DNA of 64,000 nucleotides from Mangrovitalea sediminis (GCF_002514725.1 NZ_NTLB01000003.1:1-64000); one strand, 5' to 3'. Shown: positions 39,413 through 49,291, counted from the stretch's first letter. Numbers and translations: made by a program. Notes: generated by a model not told the origin, from the sequence alone.

Positions 39413-41242
39413 TTGCGAACCTTTGCCGATAATGACTACCCTTCCGACCACAAGACCAACTGGCGGGTGATCGCCGGCCTCTGGCCCTACCTGAGGGAGT
39501 TCCGCAGCCGAGTGTTTGTGGCCGCTGCCTGCCTCGTCGTTGCCAAACTGGCGACGGTGGCGACGCCGGTCGCCCTCAAGTACATCGTCGATTACCTGGA
39601 CAAGTCGCGGGGCAGCACCCTGGTCATGTGGGTGCCGATATTGCTGGTCGTCGGGTATGGGGTGCTCCGTTTCAGCGGCACCCTGTTCAACGAACTGCGG
39701 GACGCGATTTTCGCGCGGGTAGCGGAACGGGCGATGCGACGGGTGTCGCTGCGGGTCTTCGAGCATCTCCACGAGCGGGAACTGGCCTATCACCTGGACC
39801 GCAAGACCGGAGGGCTGGCCCGCGATATCGAGCGGGGCACCAACGGCATCAGTTTCCTGCTGCGTTTTACCCTGTTCAATATCGTCCCGACGCTGCTGGA
39901 GATCACGCTGGTTTCGGGCATCCTTTCAATTGCCTTCCGTCCCGGCTATGTCATTGCCATTGTGGTGGCCGTCGTTGTTTATGTCCTGTTTTCGATCAAG
40001 GTCACGGAGTGGCGTACCGGCTTCGTACGGGAAGCCAATGCCCGCGACAACCAGTCCAATGCGCGGGCCATGGACAGCCTGCTGAACTATGAAACGGTAA
40101 AGTATTTCAACAACGAGGCCTATGAAGCGGCGCGGTATGACGAGGACCTGAAAGTCTGGGAGACGGCCCGTCTCAAGAACCGCCTCTCGCTGGCAGCCCT
40201 TAACGCGGGCCAGGCGTTGATCATCGGCGTCACGTTGATCGTCATCATGAGCATGGCCGTGAGTGATGTCGCCTCAGGGACGATAACCCTCGGTGATTTC
40301 ACCATGATTAACGCCTACCTGCTTCAGCTGTTCATACCGTTGAATGCGCTGGGTTTTGTGTATCGGGAGATTCGTCAGGCGCTGGTGAATGTCGAACGCC
40401 TGTTCGGGCTGCTGGGGGAGAAATCGGCGATTGTGGATGCGCCGGAGGCCAGGGACCTGGTGACTCAGGGGGCGACGGTGACGTTCGAGAATGTGTCCTT
40501 TGCCTACCAACCCAACCGCCCGATTCTCAAGGGTGTGACGTTTGAAGTGCCAGCGGGCCATAAAGTGGCGGTGGTGGGGGCCAGTGGTGCGGGTAAATCC
40601 ACCATCGGCAGGCTGCTGTTCCGCTTCTTCGATGTGGGTGGCGGCCGGATTGCCATCGACGGACAGGATATCCGCGACGTCACCCAGCACAGCCTGCGCG
40701 CGGCTATCGGTGTGGTGCCCCAGGACACGGTGTTGTTCAACGACACCCTCTACCAGAACATCGCCTATGGCCGTCCGGATGCGACGGATGAGGAAGTGCG
40801 ACAGGCGGCGCGACTGGCGCATTTGGAGCCTTTCATTGAAAGTTTGCCCGAGGGCTACGGGACCAAGGTCGGCGAGCGTGGATTAAAGTTGTCCGGTGGT
40901 GAAAAGCAGCGGGTGGCAATCGCCCGTGTGATCCTCAAGAACCCGCCCATCCTGTTGCTGGACGAAGCGACCTCCTCGTTGGATTCCCTCTCTGAACAGG
41001 CCATCCTCGCGGCCCTGAAGGAAGTCAGCCGCCAGCGCACGACGCTGGTGATCGCGCACCGTCTGTCGACAATTCGCGACGCCGATACCATCCTGGTGAT
41101 GGCAGACGGGCAGATCGCCGAGTCGGGTAGCCACCAGCAACTGCTGGCTGCGGGAGGGCGTTATGCCGAGCTGTGGTCTCAGCAGCACCGGGGGGATAGT
41201 GTTGAGGTTGCGCATCCCGATGACGCAGACGGGACGGAATGA
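39413..41242 (+). CDS. ABC transporter, Atm1/heavy-metal-tolerance type
   Basis: This protein of about 609 residues fuses a six-helix exporter domain (about 15-300, including LRFTLFNIVPTLLEITLVSGIL and NYETVKYFNNEAYEAARYDEDL, a block typical of Atm1/HMT1) to an ATPase with Walker A GASGAGKST, signature LSGGEKQR and Walker B ILLLDEATSSLD. Atm1-like proteins export glutathione-linked sulfur or metals. The start is uncertain: TTG 39413 and GTG 39362 lie in an open frame that reaches 39275 without a clear ribosome site. Confidence 0.9.
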   Translation: MRTFADNDYPSDHKTNWRVIAGLWPYLREFRSRVFVAAACLVVAKLATVATPVALKYIVDYLDKSRGSTLVMWVPILLVVGYGVLRFSGTLFNELRDAIFARVAERAMRRVSLRVFEHLHERELAYHLDRKTGGLARDIERGTNGISFLLRFTLFNIVPTLLEITLVSGILSIAFRPGYVIAIVVAVVVYVLFSIKVTEWRTGFVREANARDNQSNARAMDSLLNYETVKYFNNEAYEAARYDEDLKVWETARLKNRLSLAALNAGQALIIGVTLIVIMSMAVSDVASGTITLGDFTMINAYLLQLFIPLNALGFVYREIRQALVNVERLFGLLGEKSAIVDAPEARDLVTQGATVTFENVSFAYQPNRPILKGVTFEVPAGHKVAVVGASGAGKSTIGRLLFRFFDVGGGRIAIDGQDIRDVTQHSLRAAIGVVPQDTVLFNDTLYQNIAYGRPDATDEEVRQAARLAHLEPFIESLPEGYGTKVGERGLKLSGGEKQRVAIARVILKNPPILLLDEATSSLDSLSEQAILAALKEVSRQRTTLVIAHRLSTIRDADTILVMADGQIAESGSHQQLLAAGGRYAELWSQQHRGDSVEVAHPDDADGTE

Positions 41243-41288
41243 TCCCCACGGAGTGACGGGGACACGACAAGAATATTGGAGGCAAACG

Positions 41289-42479
41289 ATGAAACCCTTA
41301 CAGGGCATCCGAGTGCTGGAGATGGGGCAGCTCATCGCGGGTCCCTATTGCGGTCAGTTGCTGGCGGATTTTGGCGCTGAGGTGGTCAAAGTTGAGCCGC
41401 CGGGCAGCGGTGATGCGATGCGCCAGTGGGGGCGGGCTGATGCTGAGGGCAATACGCCCTGGTGGTCGGTCATCGGCCGTAACAAGAAGTCCATCACACT
41501 GAACCTTCGCGAACCGGAGGGGCAGGCGGTCGCAAAACAACTGGCGGCCAAGGCGGATATCCTGGTGGAGAACTTTCGCGTCGGTACGCTCGAGCGTTGG
41601 GGGCTTGGCTGGGAGGCGCTGTCGGCGATCAATCCCGGTCTGATCATGGTCCGTATCACGGGCTTTGGCCAGAGCGGTCCCTATGCGGGCCGCGCAGGAT
41701 TTGCGGCGGTGTGCGAAGCGATGGGCGGCCTGCGGTACATCAGCGGCTATCCGGATCGCCCGCCGGTGCGTGTTGGACTCTCGCTGGGCGATTCGCTGGC
41801 CGGCATGCACGGCGCCTTGGGGGCCATGATGGCCTTGCAGTACCGCCACCAGACCGGGCGGGGCCAGGTGGTGGATGCCTCCATCCTGGAATCCGTCCTG
41901 GGCATGACCGAGGGCCTGGTGGCTGAATACGACAGGGGAGGGCATATTCGCGAACGTTTCGGCAGTGCCCTCCCTGGGCTCGCGCCTTCCAATGCCTATC
42001 CCACCAGTGATGGCCGCGAGATTGTGATTGGTGCGAACCAGGACTCGGTGTTTCAGCGTCTGTGCGAGGCTATGGATCAGCCGGAACTGGCCGAAGATCT
42101 CCGTTATGCCACGCATAGGGCTCGTGGCGAACGGCAACAGGAGCTGGACGAACGGATCGCTGAATGGACACGCCGGCATCCGGCCGAGGTTCTGGTGGCC
42201 CGTCTGGCCGACGCCGGGGTGCCGGCCGGTCTGGCCTACCGCGCGCCGGATATGCTGGCGGACCCGCACTTCAAGGCGCGGGATTCGATCACTCGCGTGC
42301 CTGATCCCCGTTTTGGCGATCTCGCCATGCAGAACGTTTTCCCGCGTCTCTCGGAATCACCTGGAGCGATCGATCATACGGGGCCTGGTCTGGGTGAGCA
42401 TACAGAGGCCGTCCTGCGTGAATGGATCGGCCTGGATGATGAGCATCTTCAGAGACTGAGGCATGACAACGTCATCTGA
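41289..42479 (+). CDS. CaiB/BaiF family CoA-transferase
   Basis: This 396-residue type III CoA-transferase has N-terminal GIRVLEMGQLIAGPYCGQLLADFGAEVVKVEPP and the catalytic-aspartate block VGLSLGDSLAGMHGALGAM with Asp168. The usual ENFRVGTLERWGLGWEALSAINP and RAGF segments are present. It moves CoA between carboxylic acids; partners are unknown. ATG 41289 follows AATATTGGAGG by six bases and begins 47 bases after the ABC transporter stop, so the two may share a transcript. Confidence 0.93.
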   Translation: MKPLQGIRVLEMGQLIAGPYCGQLLADFGAEVVKVEPPGSGDAMRQWGRADAEGNTPWWSVIGRNKKSITLNLREPEGQAVAKQLAAKADILVENFRVGTLERWGLGWEALSAINPGLIMVRITGFGQSGPYAGRAGFAAVCEAMGGLRYISGYPDRPPVRVGLSLGDSLAGMHGALGAMMALQYRHQTGRGQVVDASILESVLGMTEGLVAEYDRGGHIRERFGSALPGLAPSNAYPTSDGREIVIGANQDSVFQRLCEAMDQPELAEDLRYATHRARGERQQELDERIAEWTRRHPAEVLVARLADAGVPAGLAYRAPDMLADPHFKARDSITRVPDPRFGDLAMQNVFPRLSESPGAIDHTGPGLGEHTEAVLREWIGLDDEHLQRLRHDNVI

Positions 42480-42509
42480 AGGCGCTTGTCATGGGTATGG
42501 ATACCGGTG

Positions 42510-43190
42510 TTAAGGCCGTGCCGTACCGATAGCATCTGCCAACGCGCGCAAACTGTTGATCGTGATTGTCGGCGTCATGCCCCAGGGATCGAAAATGGCG
42601 TCCGGTGAGCGCTGGACCCAGGCGGCTCTCATGCCTGACGACATGGCGCCGATGACGTCGAAGGGGTTGCTGGAGACCAGCCAGGCTTCGGCGCCCGTTG
42701 CGCCGGCCTGACGCAGGAAATAGCTGTAGACGCCGGGGTTGGGTTTGAAGGACTTCATGCCGTCGACGCTGACCACTCCCATGAAATAATCCCGCAGCCC
42801 GGCATGGCTGAGCAGGGATTCCAGCGCATCGGCACTGCCGTTGGAGAAGGCAAACAGGCGGAAGCCCGCCTCCCGTGCCTGTTCCAGTCCGTCTTTGGCG
42901 TCCTCGAAAGCGGGCAGGGTCGCATAGGTGGCCATCAAGGCGTCTTTATCTTCGGGGCGGAGCCGGATCTGGAAGACTTCGTCGGCGTAGTCGAGCGCCT
43001 GACGTGTGCATACGGAGAAGGGTTCGTAGTTCTGCATCAGCGCCCGACGAAAAGAATACTCGAGCTGCTTCTCGCGCCAGAGGCGGGAAAAAGCGGACGC
43101 TTCATCGCCGCAGAAGGTTTCCAGCTCGGTAATAACACCATGGGGGTTGATCAGGGTGCCATAGACATCGAAGCCGATGGTGACGGACAT
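42510..43190 (-). CDS. Haloacid dehalogenase, type II
   Basis: This 226-residue L-2-haloacid-dehalogenase-like protein has the nucleophile motif GFDVYGTL with Asp8, the FAFSNGSADALESLL Ser/Asn motif (about 113-127), the KSFKPNP lysine (about 147-153) and the SSNPFDVIGA acidic region (about 174-183). The motif spacing fits type II dehalogenases, but some act on phosphates. It converges with the CoA-transferase gene. Confidence 0.9.
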   Translation of the reverse strand: MSVTIGFDVYGTLINPHGVITELETFCGDEASAFSRLWREKQLEYSFRRALMQNYEPFSVCTRQALDYADEVFQIRLRPEDKDALMATYATLPAFEDAKDGLEQAREAGFRLFAFSNGSADALESLLSHAGLRDYFMGVVSVDGMKSFKPNPGVYSYFLRQAGATGAEAWLVSSNPFDVIGAMSSGMRAAWVQRSPDAIFDPWGMTPTITINSLRALADAIGTARP

Positions 43191-43357
43191 GGGACCTACT
43201 CCTCAGATCGATACGAAGGCCGGACAAACAACGACCATAGGGGAGACGGCGCGGGAAGGAAAGGGGTGGTGTTGCCCTCCGAAAAGACCTTCGCATGACG
43301 GATGTCGACAGGTAGACTGGCGCCCCTATCGGCTCAGCGCGATTGAACGGGAGCATC

Positions 43358-44122
43358 ATGGCCAAGAAGTATTACGTTGTCTGGAAAGGGCGGAAGCCCG
43401 GCATCTTCACGGATTGGAACAGTTGCAAGCAGCAGGTGGACCAGTTCCCCGGTGCCCGATACAAGTCATTCATGTCGTTGGCTGAGGCGGAAGCTGCCTA
43501 TAGTGGAAAGGGTACAACCGGCCCCTCCGCCAAACCGGCTGCGAAGCGGGCTTCCTCGGCGAAAACGGTCAAAACCCACAGTGCTGCCGAGGTTGCGGCC
43601 ATAGCGGCGGAACTCAAGATCTTTACGGATGGCGGTTGCGAGCCCAATCCGGGGGAAGCAGGGTCCGGACTTGCCGTCTATCGCAACAATGCCGTCGAGG
43701 CGCTTTGGTACGGCCTCTACAACCCTAAAGGCACCAACAATACGGCAGAGCTGAATGCGTTACACCAGGCATTGTTCATGGCCGAACAGGCGGTCGGCCA
43801 AGGGACGTCGGTGGCGATCTTCTGTGACTCGAAATATTCCATTCAATGTATTACCCAATGGGCTGTCGGCTGGCAGAAAAACGGGTGGATTAAGAAGGGC
43901 GGCGAAATCAAGAATCTGGCTCTGATCCAGGAGATGTTCGCCCTCTATCAACGCCTCAAGGACCAGATAGCGATCCTGCACGTTAATGGCCATGTCGGCG
44001 TTGAAGGGAATGAACTGGCTGACAGGATGTCGATGATGGCCATAGAGACGCGGGAAACGGCATTCGCCCGTTATGGTGATGCGCTTGACGTGAGGGCGAT
44101 TCTGGCAATGCGTGCCGGATAA
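43358..44122 (+). CDS. rnhA: Ribonuclease HI with N-terminal viroplasmin domain
   Basis: This 254-residue protein has a viroplasmin-like RNA-DNA-hybrid-binding domain at residues 3-50 (KKYYVVWKGRKPGIFTDW, YKSFMSLAEAEAAY), a lysine-rich linker, and an RNase H domain with catalytic Asp91 (IFTDGG), Glu in NNTAELNAL, Asp in FCDSKYS and the late Asp in GNELADRM. It removes RNA from RNA-DNA hybrids. ATG 43358 fits the domain start; an upstream in-frame ATG adds only five residues. Confidence 0.95.
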   Translation: MAKKYYVVWKGRKPGIFTDWNSCKQQVDQFPGARYKSFMSLAEAEAAYSGKGTTGPSAKPAAKRASSAKTVKTHSAAEVAAIAAELKIFTDGGCEPNPGEAGSGLAVYRNNAVEALWYGLYNPKGTNNTAELNALHQALFMAEQAVGQGTSVAIFCDSKYSIQCITQWAVGWQKNGWIKKGGEIKNLALIQEMFALYQRLKDQIAILHVNGHVGVEGNELADRMSMMAIETRETAFARYGDALDVRAILAMRAG

Positions 44123-44642
44123 CCCGAGTACCTGAAACCGCAGTCCAGGTCTCCACCCTGCGGCGGTCTTTCGTTGACGGCGATTTTGTTGACTCTTTAA
44201 TTTATTTCAGTCTGAATATATTGGCGTGTGCGGTGTTTCCCGTCGGATGGGTTGTAGGAGGAAAGTCGTCGGTGGAAAACAGCGTAACGGGCGTTGTGCT
44301 GCCTGCACTGGCGTAAGGTGGCTCCTGTAGGAGCGATTCTGGCGCTGCCGCTGATCTACGGCGGTTATGGTGCTGTCGGGACCCGTCCGGTCCTTGTCGT
44401 TCTGTGCGTACGAGGATTCCTATCATGATGGTATGTCTTCACTATCCTTCACCGGTCTTGATGTATGGACGCGATCCGGTTCGTGCGACGCACGCTGACC
44501 GGCGCGTGGCGTCGTGGCGGAATTCTGGAGCGTCAGGTTCCAGCCGATGAACGTGTTTCAGCGGCGGTCGAGCGCCAACATCCTGCGGTCTCAAGACGGA
44601 CCCGGCTCAGATAACAAAAAAAATCGCTAAAGGGGGAGCATT
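44123..44642. other. Intergenic region
   Basis: This region of 520 bases has no supported gene. A REP-like motif (CTCCTGTAGGAGCGATTC) sits near 44322-44339. The last 60 bases are AT-rich and hold the ribosome site AAGGGGGAG of the cytochrome gene. Open frames here are short and out of character. Confidence 0.5.
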
Positions 44643-45137
44643 ATGAGCAAATTACGAAAGACCATACTCGGTACGGTAGTGTTGTTGATGTCGGTAACGT
44701 CCGTTGCCGCGAAGCCGGAGCATTCGGCGGCGGAGAAGCAATGGGAGCGAGGGCGTTACCTGGTCAAAATCGGGGGGTGTAATGACTGTCACACACCTGG
44801 TTATGCACAATCGGGCGGAGCCGTGCCCGAGAAAGACTGGCTGGTGGGAGACAGGCTGGGTTGGCAGGGGCCATGGGGGACGACTTACCCCCCCAATCTC
44901 CGCCTCTACATGCAAACCCTCTCTGAAAAACAGTGGGTCAAGACAGCGCATACGCGGGAATACCGCCCGCCGATGCCCTGGTTCGCATTGCATGCGATGA
45001 CGACTCGGGACCTTAAGGCGATTTACCATTTCGTGCGCCACCTGGGTCCCGCCGGGGAAGCTGCGCCGGCGTATCTTCCGCCCGGTCAAGTGGCATCAGG
45101 ACCTGTCGTTCAGTTTCCTGCGCCGCCCAAGAAGTAG
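44643..45137 (+). CDS. Periplasmic c-type cytochrome
   Basis: This 164-residue protein has a signal peptide (residues 1-23, cleavage near VAAKP), one heme c site GCNDCHT (Cys46, Cys49, His50) after GRYLVKIGG, and RPPMPWF as the likely axial methionine. The spacing between heme and Met is wide, as in cytochrome subunits of dehydrogenases. It stands alone and its redox partner is not in view. ATG 44643 follows AAGGGGGAG. A strong terminator structure lies after the gene. Confidence 0.88.
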   Translation: MSKLRKTILGTVVLLMSVTSVAAKPEHSAAEKQWERGRYLVKIGGCNDCHTPGYAQSGGAVPEKDWLVGDRLGWQGPWGTTYPPNLRLYMQTLSEKQWVKTAHTREYRPPMPWFALHAMTTRDLKAIYHFVRHLGPAGEAAPAYLPPGQVASGPVVQFPAPPKK

Positions 45138-45164
45138 GGCGGCACCTGCCTTGGTGCCGGCCGC
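45138..45164. terminator. GC-rich hairpin after the cytochrome gene
   Basis: GGCGGCACC pairs with GGTGCCGGCCGCC just past the stop. It is part of a double-hairpin region with the next entry. Confidence 0.6.
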
Positions 45165-45210
45165 CATGGCCTCGCATTGCCATCTGGATGATAAGGTTGC
45201 GAGGCCATGG
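45164..45210. terminator. Terminator hairpin between convergent genes
   Basis: CCATGGCCTCGCA (45164-45176) pairs perfectly with TGCGAGGCCATGG (45198-45210); TTT follows on the plus strand. It probably serves both the cytochrome and the CBS gene. Confidence 0.7.
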
Positions 45211-45212
45211 TT

Positions 45213-45653
45213 TCAGTAGGTTTCCCCACGCATATAGCTCTCAAGCTGTTTAATCAGCTTATTCTGTTCTTCCATCATGTTTCGCAGCAGGTCACCGATG
45301 GAGACGATGCCAACCAGTTTGCTGTCTTCGATAACCGGTAAGTGACGAATGCGTTTTTCGGTCATCAGCTCGATACAGGCTTCCATACGCTGGTCGACGC
45401 CCACGGTGATAGGGTTGGGGGTCATGATCTCCTTGACCGCCGTCGCATGCGATGAGCGCCCCATCAGGGAAACCTTGCGCAGGTAATCCCGCTCGCTGAC
45501 GATACCCACAACCTGGCTGTTTTCCATCACGACCAAGGCGCCGATGCCTTTTTCCGACATCAACTTGATAGCGTCGAACACCAAGGTATCAGGAGTGACG
45601 CTAAAGGTTTCGCCGGCATGTTTCGCATGGAGAATGTCGTTAACCTTTTTCAT
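45213..45653 (-). CDS. CBS-domain protein
   Basis: This 146-residue protein is two CBS motifs in tandem (about 8-65 and 75-130) with FDAIKLMSEKGIGALVVM and MEACIELMTEKRIRHLPVI. It binds adenosyl nucleotides and regulates a partner, unknown here. The C-terminus is a short helical tail. ATG 45653; the gene stands alone. Confidence 0.93.
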   Translation of the reverse strand: MKKVNDILHAKHAGETFSVTPDTLVFDAIKLMSEKGIGALVVMENSQVVGIVSERDYLRKVSLMGRSSHATAVKEIMTPNPITVGVDQRMEACIELMTEKRIRHLPVIEDSKLVGIVSIGDLLRNMMEEQNKLIKQLESYMRGETY

Positions 45654-45872
45654 GGTCTTACTCCAGTCTGCTTACGGGTTTAACGCTACGCTCAAGCGCG
45701 ACTACGGCCTAACGTCCAGGATGTATCGGAATCTCACATAAAACTATTTTGGACTGAGCGACCCGTCGATGACAACCGTTGGTGGGCGGTAAATAAGGTT
45801 GCACGCTAACAGTTCATCCGTGATCTGCCTGCGCGCATTTAGGGATCGGGTGCCGAATGGGACGGCAACGAC

Positions 45873-46742
45873 TTATCCCTTGAGCGGCAGGTAAACGTCC
45901 GTGATCAGCTCGTGTTCCGGGGTATCCGTGATCAGGTTCCGGTAGTGGAAGAACAGGGGGAAGTCCCGTAATTCCTCGCCACTGGCCGGTAACCACTCGC
46001 GATACAGATAGTAGGCTTTCTCGCCAAGCCGGTCGTGGGAGCCCTCGTGTCGGATAACGGCACAGCGGCCGGCGGGGATCGTTCCTGTCTGCACGCCTTG
46101 GGGATTGGCCGGAACGGTTTCTGTGACCGAGCCGCAGAGGTCGAAACGGAAATGTTCCGGTTCCGTCGTTGCCGGATCGTCGTAGGCCAGCCCAAAGGTA
46201 TCGCTGGTTTCTACCGGCGATAGGCCGCTGGCCTTGCGCCACTCGATAAAACGTTTGGCGGTATCGTTGACCCGTTCCGGGGCGCCGCGATGTTCCAGCA
46301 GCGCGATTATCGTCTCGGGGAAATGCACGATTTTCACAGGCATATCCTGTCTCCTCATTCGGGGCGGCAACCGGAACCTCTCGCTCCAGGGCTGCCAGGC
46401 GGGTTGCTTTCTGAATTGAGAAGGCGTCTGGCCAAAGCTGTTCTTGAACGCACGTGAAAACGACTCGGGGTTCTCGAAGCCCGACTCGAGCGCGATATCG
46501 ATAATCCGTGCGGATTCGTCGAACACCAGCCGGTGCGACGCGCGCTTAAGACGCATCAGTTGGATATAGCGAGCGACGTTGATGCCGGCATACAGGGCGA
46601 ACTGCCGGTGAAAATGGTACTTGGAAAAATAGGCGACCTGGCTCAGGCGTTCGACGGACATCTCTTCGGAAAGATGTTCGTCGATATAGCCAAAGACTCT
46701 GTCGAAACGTTCCGCGTAGGCCTCTTCCTTGCGTTCGCTCAT
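45873..46742 (-). CDS. AraC-family regulator with GyrI-like effector domain
   Basis: This 289-residue regulator has two AraC helix-turn-helix motifs (about 25-115; LSQVAYFSKYHFHRQFALYAG, then IALESGFENPESFSRAFKNSFGQTPSQFRK) followed by a GyrI-like/bacterial transcription-activator effector domain from about 130 to the end (HRGAPERVN, ... AGRCAVIRHEGSHDRLGEKAYYLY). Such proteins bind hydrophobic cations or metabolites. Divergent from the next plus-strand gene. Confidence 0.92.
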   Translation of the reverse strand: MSERKEEAYAERFDRVFGYIDEHLSEEMSVERLSQVAYFSKYHFHRQFALYAGINVARYIQLMRLKRASHRLVFDESARIIDIALESGFENPESFSRAFKNSFGQTPSQFRKQPAWQPWSERFRLPPRMRRQDMPVKIVHFPETIIALLEHRGAPERVNDTAKRFIEWRKASGLSPVETSDTFGLAYDDPATTEPEHFRFDLCGSVTETVPANPQGVQTGTIPAGRCAVIRHEGSHDRLGEKAYYLYREWLPASGEELRDFPLFFHYRNLITDTPEHELITDVYLPLKG

Positions 46743-46908
46743 GCTATTCTCACCTCCTCAATTCCGGGCCCACTATGCCGTGATCCGGGCAGTGCTTCCT
46801 GACCGGTATTGCTGTCCTGCAAATGTCGCTGCGGTGTCGAGGCCTTTCCAACATTCGTGGTTTAATAGTCGGCACTGGAATCTACGATATATCGCCGGGA
46901 GTCTCTTG

Positions 46909-47895
46909 TTGAAAGTCGCTGTTTTCTCAACCAAATCCTATGACCGCGAACAGTTGGAACCGGCGAATGCCGGCCGCCATCAACTCGTGTATTTCGAACC
47001 TCATCTGACGGCGCTCACGGCTCCCTTGGCCCAGGGGTTCGAGGCGGTGTGCTGTTTCGTCAACGATACCCTGGATGCGGATACGGTGGCTGTACTTGCT
47101 GAGCAGAAGGTCGGCCTGATTGCGATGCGCTGTGCCGGCTACAACAATGTGGACCTGGCTGCCGTGAAGGCGGCCGGGCTGCGACTGGCCCGGGTTCCGG
47201 AGTATTCGCCCTATGCCGTAGCCGAACATGCCGTTGCCCTGATCCTTGACCTTAACCGCCATCTTCATCGCGCTCACAACCGCGTGCGCGAGCACGATTA
47301 TTCCCTGACCGGCCTGCTTGGGTTCGACCTGCACGGCAAAACGGTTGGCGTGGTGGGGACTGGGAATATCGGCGTCGCATTCGCCCGGATCATGAAAGGT
47401 TTTGGATGCCGGGTGCTGGCCAATGACCCTCATGTCAATCCGGCTCTTGAGGGGATAGCCCAATACGTCGACAGAGCAGAGCTGTTCCGCGAGTCCGATG
47501 TCATCAGCCTGCATTGTCCTCTGCTGCCCGCTACCCGCCATATGATCGACGCCGACAGTCTGGCGGCGATGAAACCGGGCGTGATGCTGATCAATACCAG
47601 CCGCGGTGGACTCATCGATACGCCGGCGGTTATCGAGGGACTCAAGTCGGGTCAGGTAGGGTATTTGGGGCTGGACGTCTACGAGGAAGAGGCGGACCTG
47701 TTCTTCGAAGACAAGTCGAATATGCTGCTTCAGGACGATGTCTTCGCGCGGCTGCTCACCTTCCCGAACGTGATGGTCACCGGGCATCAGGCGTTTTTTA
47801 CCCGTGAAGCGCTGCAGGCCATCGCGGATACGACCCTGAGAAACCTGGATGCATTCGAGGCCGGGGCGGTGTCGGGACCGGAGTGGGTCCTGTAA
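46909..47895 (+). CDS. ldhA: D-lactate dehydrogenase-like 2-hydroxyacid dehydrogenase
   Basis: This 328-residue NAD-dependent enzyme has the Rossmann motif VGVVGTGNIGVAFA (about 145-158), the substrate-binding Arg in INTSRGGLIDT, the catalytic Glu region, and the His in VTGHQAFFT. It reduces pyruvate to D-lactate; its length and FSTKSYDRE start match E. coli LdhA. The start is TTG 46909 with GGGAG nearby; upstream in-frame ATG codons would add 60 residues that the family lacks. Confidence 0.93.
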   Translation: MKVAVFSTKSYDREQLEPANAGRHQLVYFEPHLTALTAPLAQGFEAVCCFVNDTLDADTVAVLAEQKVGLIAMRCAGYNNVDLAAVKAAGLRLARVPEYSPYAVAEHAVALILDLNRHLHRAHNRVREHDYSLTGLLGFDLHGKTVGVVGTGNIGVAFARIMKGFGCRVLANDPHVNPALEGIAQYVDRAELFRESDVISLHCPLLPATRHMIDADSLAAMKPGVMLINTSRGGLIDTPAVIEGLKSGQVGYLGLDVYEEEADLFFEDKSNMLLQDDVFARLLTFPNVMVTGHQAFFTREALQAIADTTLRNLDAFEAGAVSGPEWVL

Positions 47896-47906
47896 GTGCC
47901 GCCGCG

Positions 47907-48218
47907 TTATTGTACAGGCCCCTGGCCGCTGAGGTGGGTTGCGAACACAAGATAGGCAATCGTGAGGGCGATTGGTAAGGCATGCCACCAATAGCCTGAA
48001 GGACTACCGCCGTTCCTGTAGCAAAAGATCACTACCACGGCGCTCAAGATACAGCTCGCGGGTAGTGCATAGAGCGATAGATCCAGGATCGTGTTCTGAA
48101 CACGGGTCAATGTTTGCAGGTTGGCAATACTGCTTGATGAAAAGACGACCACCATGAACAGGAAAAATGCCAGGAGTGCCTGGGCGACTGTTCCGAAAAT
48201 GACCCATCCCAATGTCAT
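47907..48218 (-). CDS. Small integral membrane protein
   Basis: This 103-residue protein has three strong hydrophobic segments (about 3-28, 46-66, 80-96) and a short charged loop with RNGGSPSGYWW. No family is recognised with confidence. The start ATG 48218 is chosen so that the first segment begins at residue 3; eight more codons are open upstream. It converges with ldhA. Confidence 0.65.
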   Translation of the reverse strand: MTLGWVIFGTVAQALLAFFLFMVVVFSSSSIANLQTLTRVQNTILDLSLYALPASCILSAVVVIFCYRNGGSPSGYWWHALPIALTIAYLVFATHLSGQGPVQ

Positions 48219-48242
48219 TGTTTTTTCCCTATCCCTCATCAC

Positions 48243-48538
48243 TTGGACACCCAGCTAACCGTCACCACATTTTGCACCTTACCTTTTGGGGCGGATGCTA
48301 TGCGCGGAGCTGGCCGATAGCTTGAAGTTCAGCCTGGCGCGACCTTTCTGCCACGGCTGTCGTGAAGGATAGCGGATATCTGACGAAGTTAGGCATTTAC
48401 CGGGGTGTTGATCTTTAGCATTGCATTATTCGGACACTTTTGTCGGGTTGGCTATGCTACAAGGTATGGGATAGGGTGCTTGCTGGACGGCCGGCATGAT
48501 GCCCTCCTGCATAATGAACCCGTGGAAGGATCTACGAC
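48243..48538. other. Intergenic region
   Basis: About 300 bases between divergent genes. I see no coding sequence and no clear hairpin; promoters for both neighbours are expected here. Confidence 0.4.
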
Positions 48539-49291
48539 TTGCTACAAGGCCATTGGCACTACCGCGTATTACGTTACCTGTGTCTTCTTCTGTCGTTATT
48601 GGCAGTCGACAGAGCTGCGGCCGTTCAGCGGGTGCGCTTTGCACTTCCAGACTTTCCGCCCTATGTCGAAGGTTCTGGTGCAGCGTTGAGCGGTATTGCG
48701 GTGGACTGGCTGCGTCGTTTGCTGACAAAGAGCGATGTGCCCTATGCCCTGTACGCTGTGCCCAATTATGGGCGGGCGCTCAAGGAATTGCGTGTCGGGC
48801 GCGCTGATGTGTTTTTGGTCGCCACACGAAATGCCGAACGTGATCGTGTCGCTACATTTCTGCCGACGCCGTTCCGTGCCAAGTGGTGCTGGTTCGTGGC
48901 CAGTAAACGCGTGGCGGAGTTCTCGGGGCCAGACGCCTTCCGCCGGCCGGGGGTGACCATCGGTACCGTCATCAACACCAATACCGAATACTGGCTCGAT
49001 CACCATCATTACAGGGTGGGTGTCACGGCTTCGTCGGCGGCGGTGCTGCCCCGCCTGCTGCTCAACTATGACCGCTTGGATGCAGTCCTGCTGACGGAGG
49101 ATGTGTTTGTCAAAGCGGCAACCGATGACGGTATCGGCCCGGAACGCTATCAGTGCATCCTGAACTCCGAACATTCCTTTGGGGTCTATGTGTCCAATCG
49201 GTTTATCCGCAATGCGCCGGCGCTGTTTCAGCGTCTGCGGACGGCATTGTCCACCAGTGCTGGACGGGATGCACACCCTGCCAGCCCCTGA
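48539..49291 (+). CDS. Periplasmic substrate-binding-like protein (SBP_bac_3)
   Basis: This 250-residue protein has a signal-like N-terminus (residues 6-27, YRVLRYLCLLLSLLAVDRAAA) followed by the amino-acid-binding-protein fold: FALPDFPPYVEGSGAALSGIAVDWLRRLL and ERDRVATFLPTPF. No transporter genes are adjacent, so it may be an orphan sensor-type protein. The start is TTG 48539, with GGAAGGA upstream. Confidence 0.82.
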   Translation: MLQGHWHYRVLRYLCLLLSLLAVDRAAAVQRVRFALPDFPPYVEGSGAALSGIAVDWLRRLLTKSDVPYALYAVPNYGRALKELRVGRADVFLVATRNAERDRVATFLPTPFRAKWCWFVASKRVAEFSGPDAFRRPGVTIGTVINTNTEYWLDHHHYRVGVTASSAAVLPRLLLNYDRLDAVLLTEDVFVKAATDDGIGPERYQCILNSEHSFGVYVSNRFIRNAPALFQRLRTALSTSAGRDAHPASP

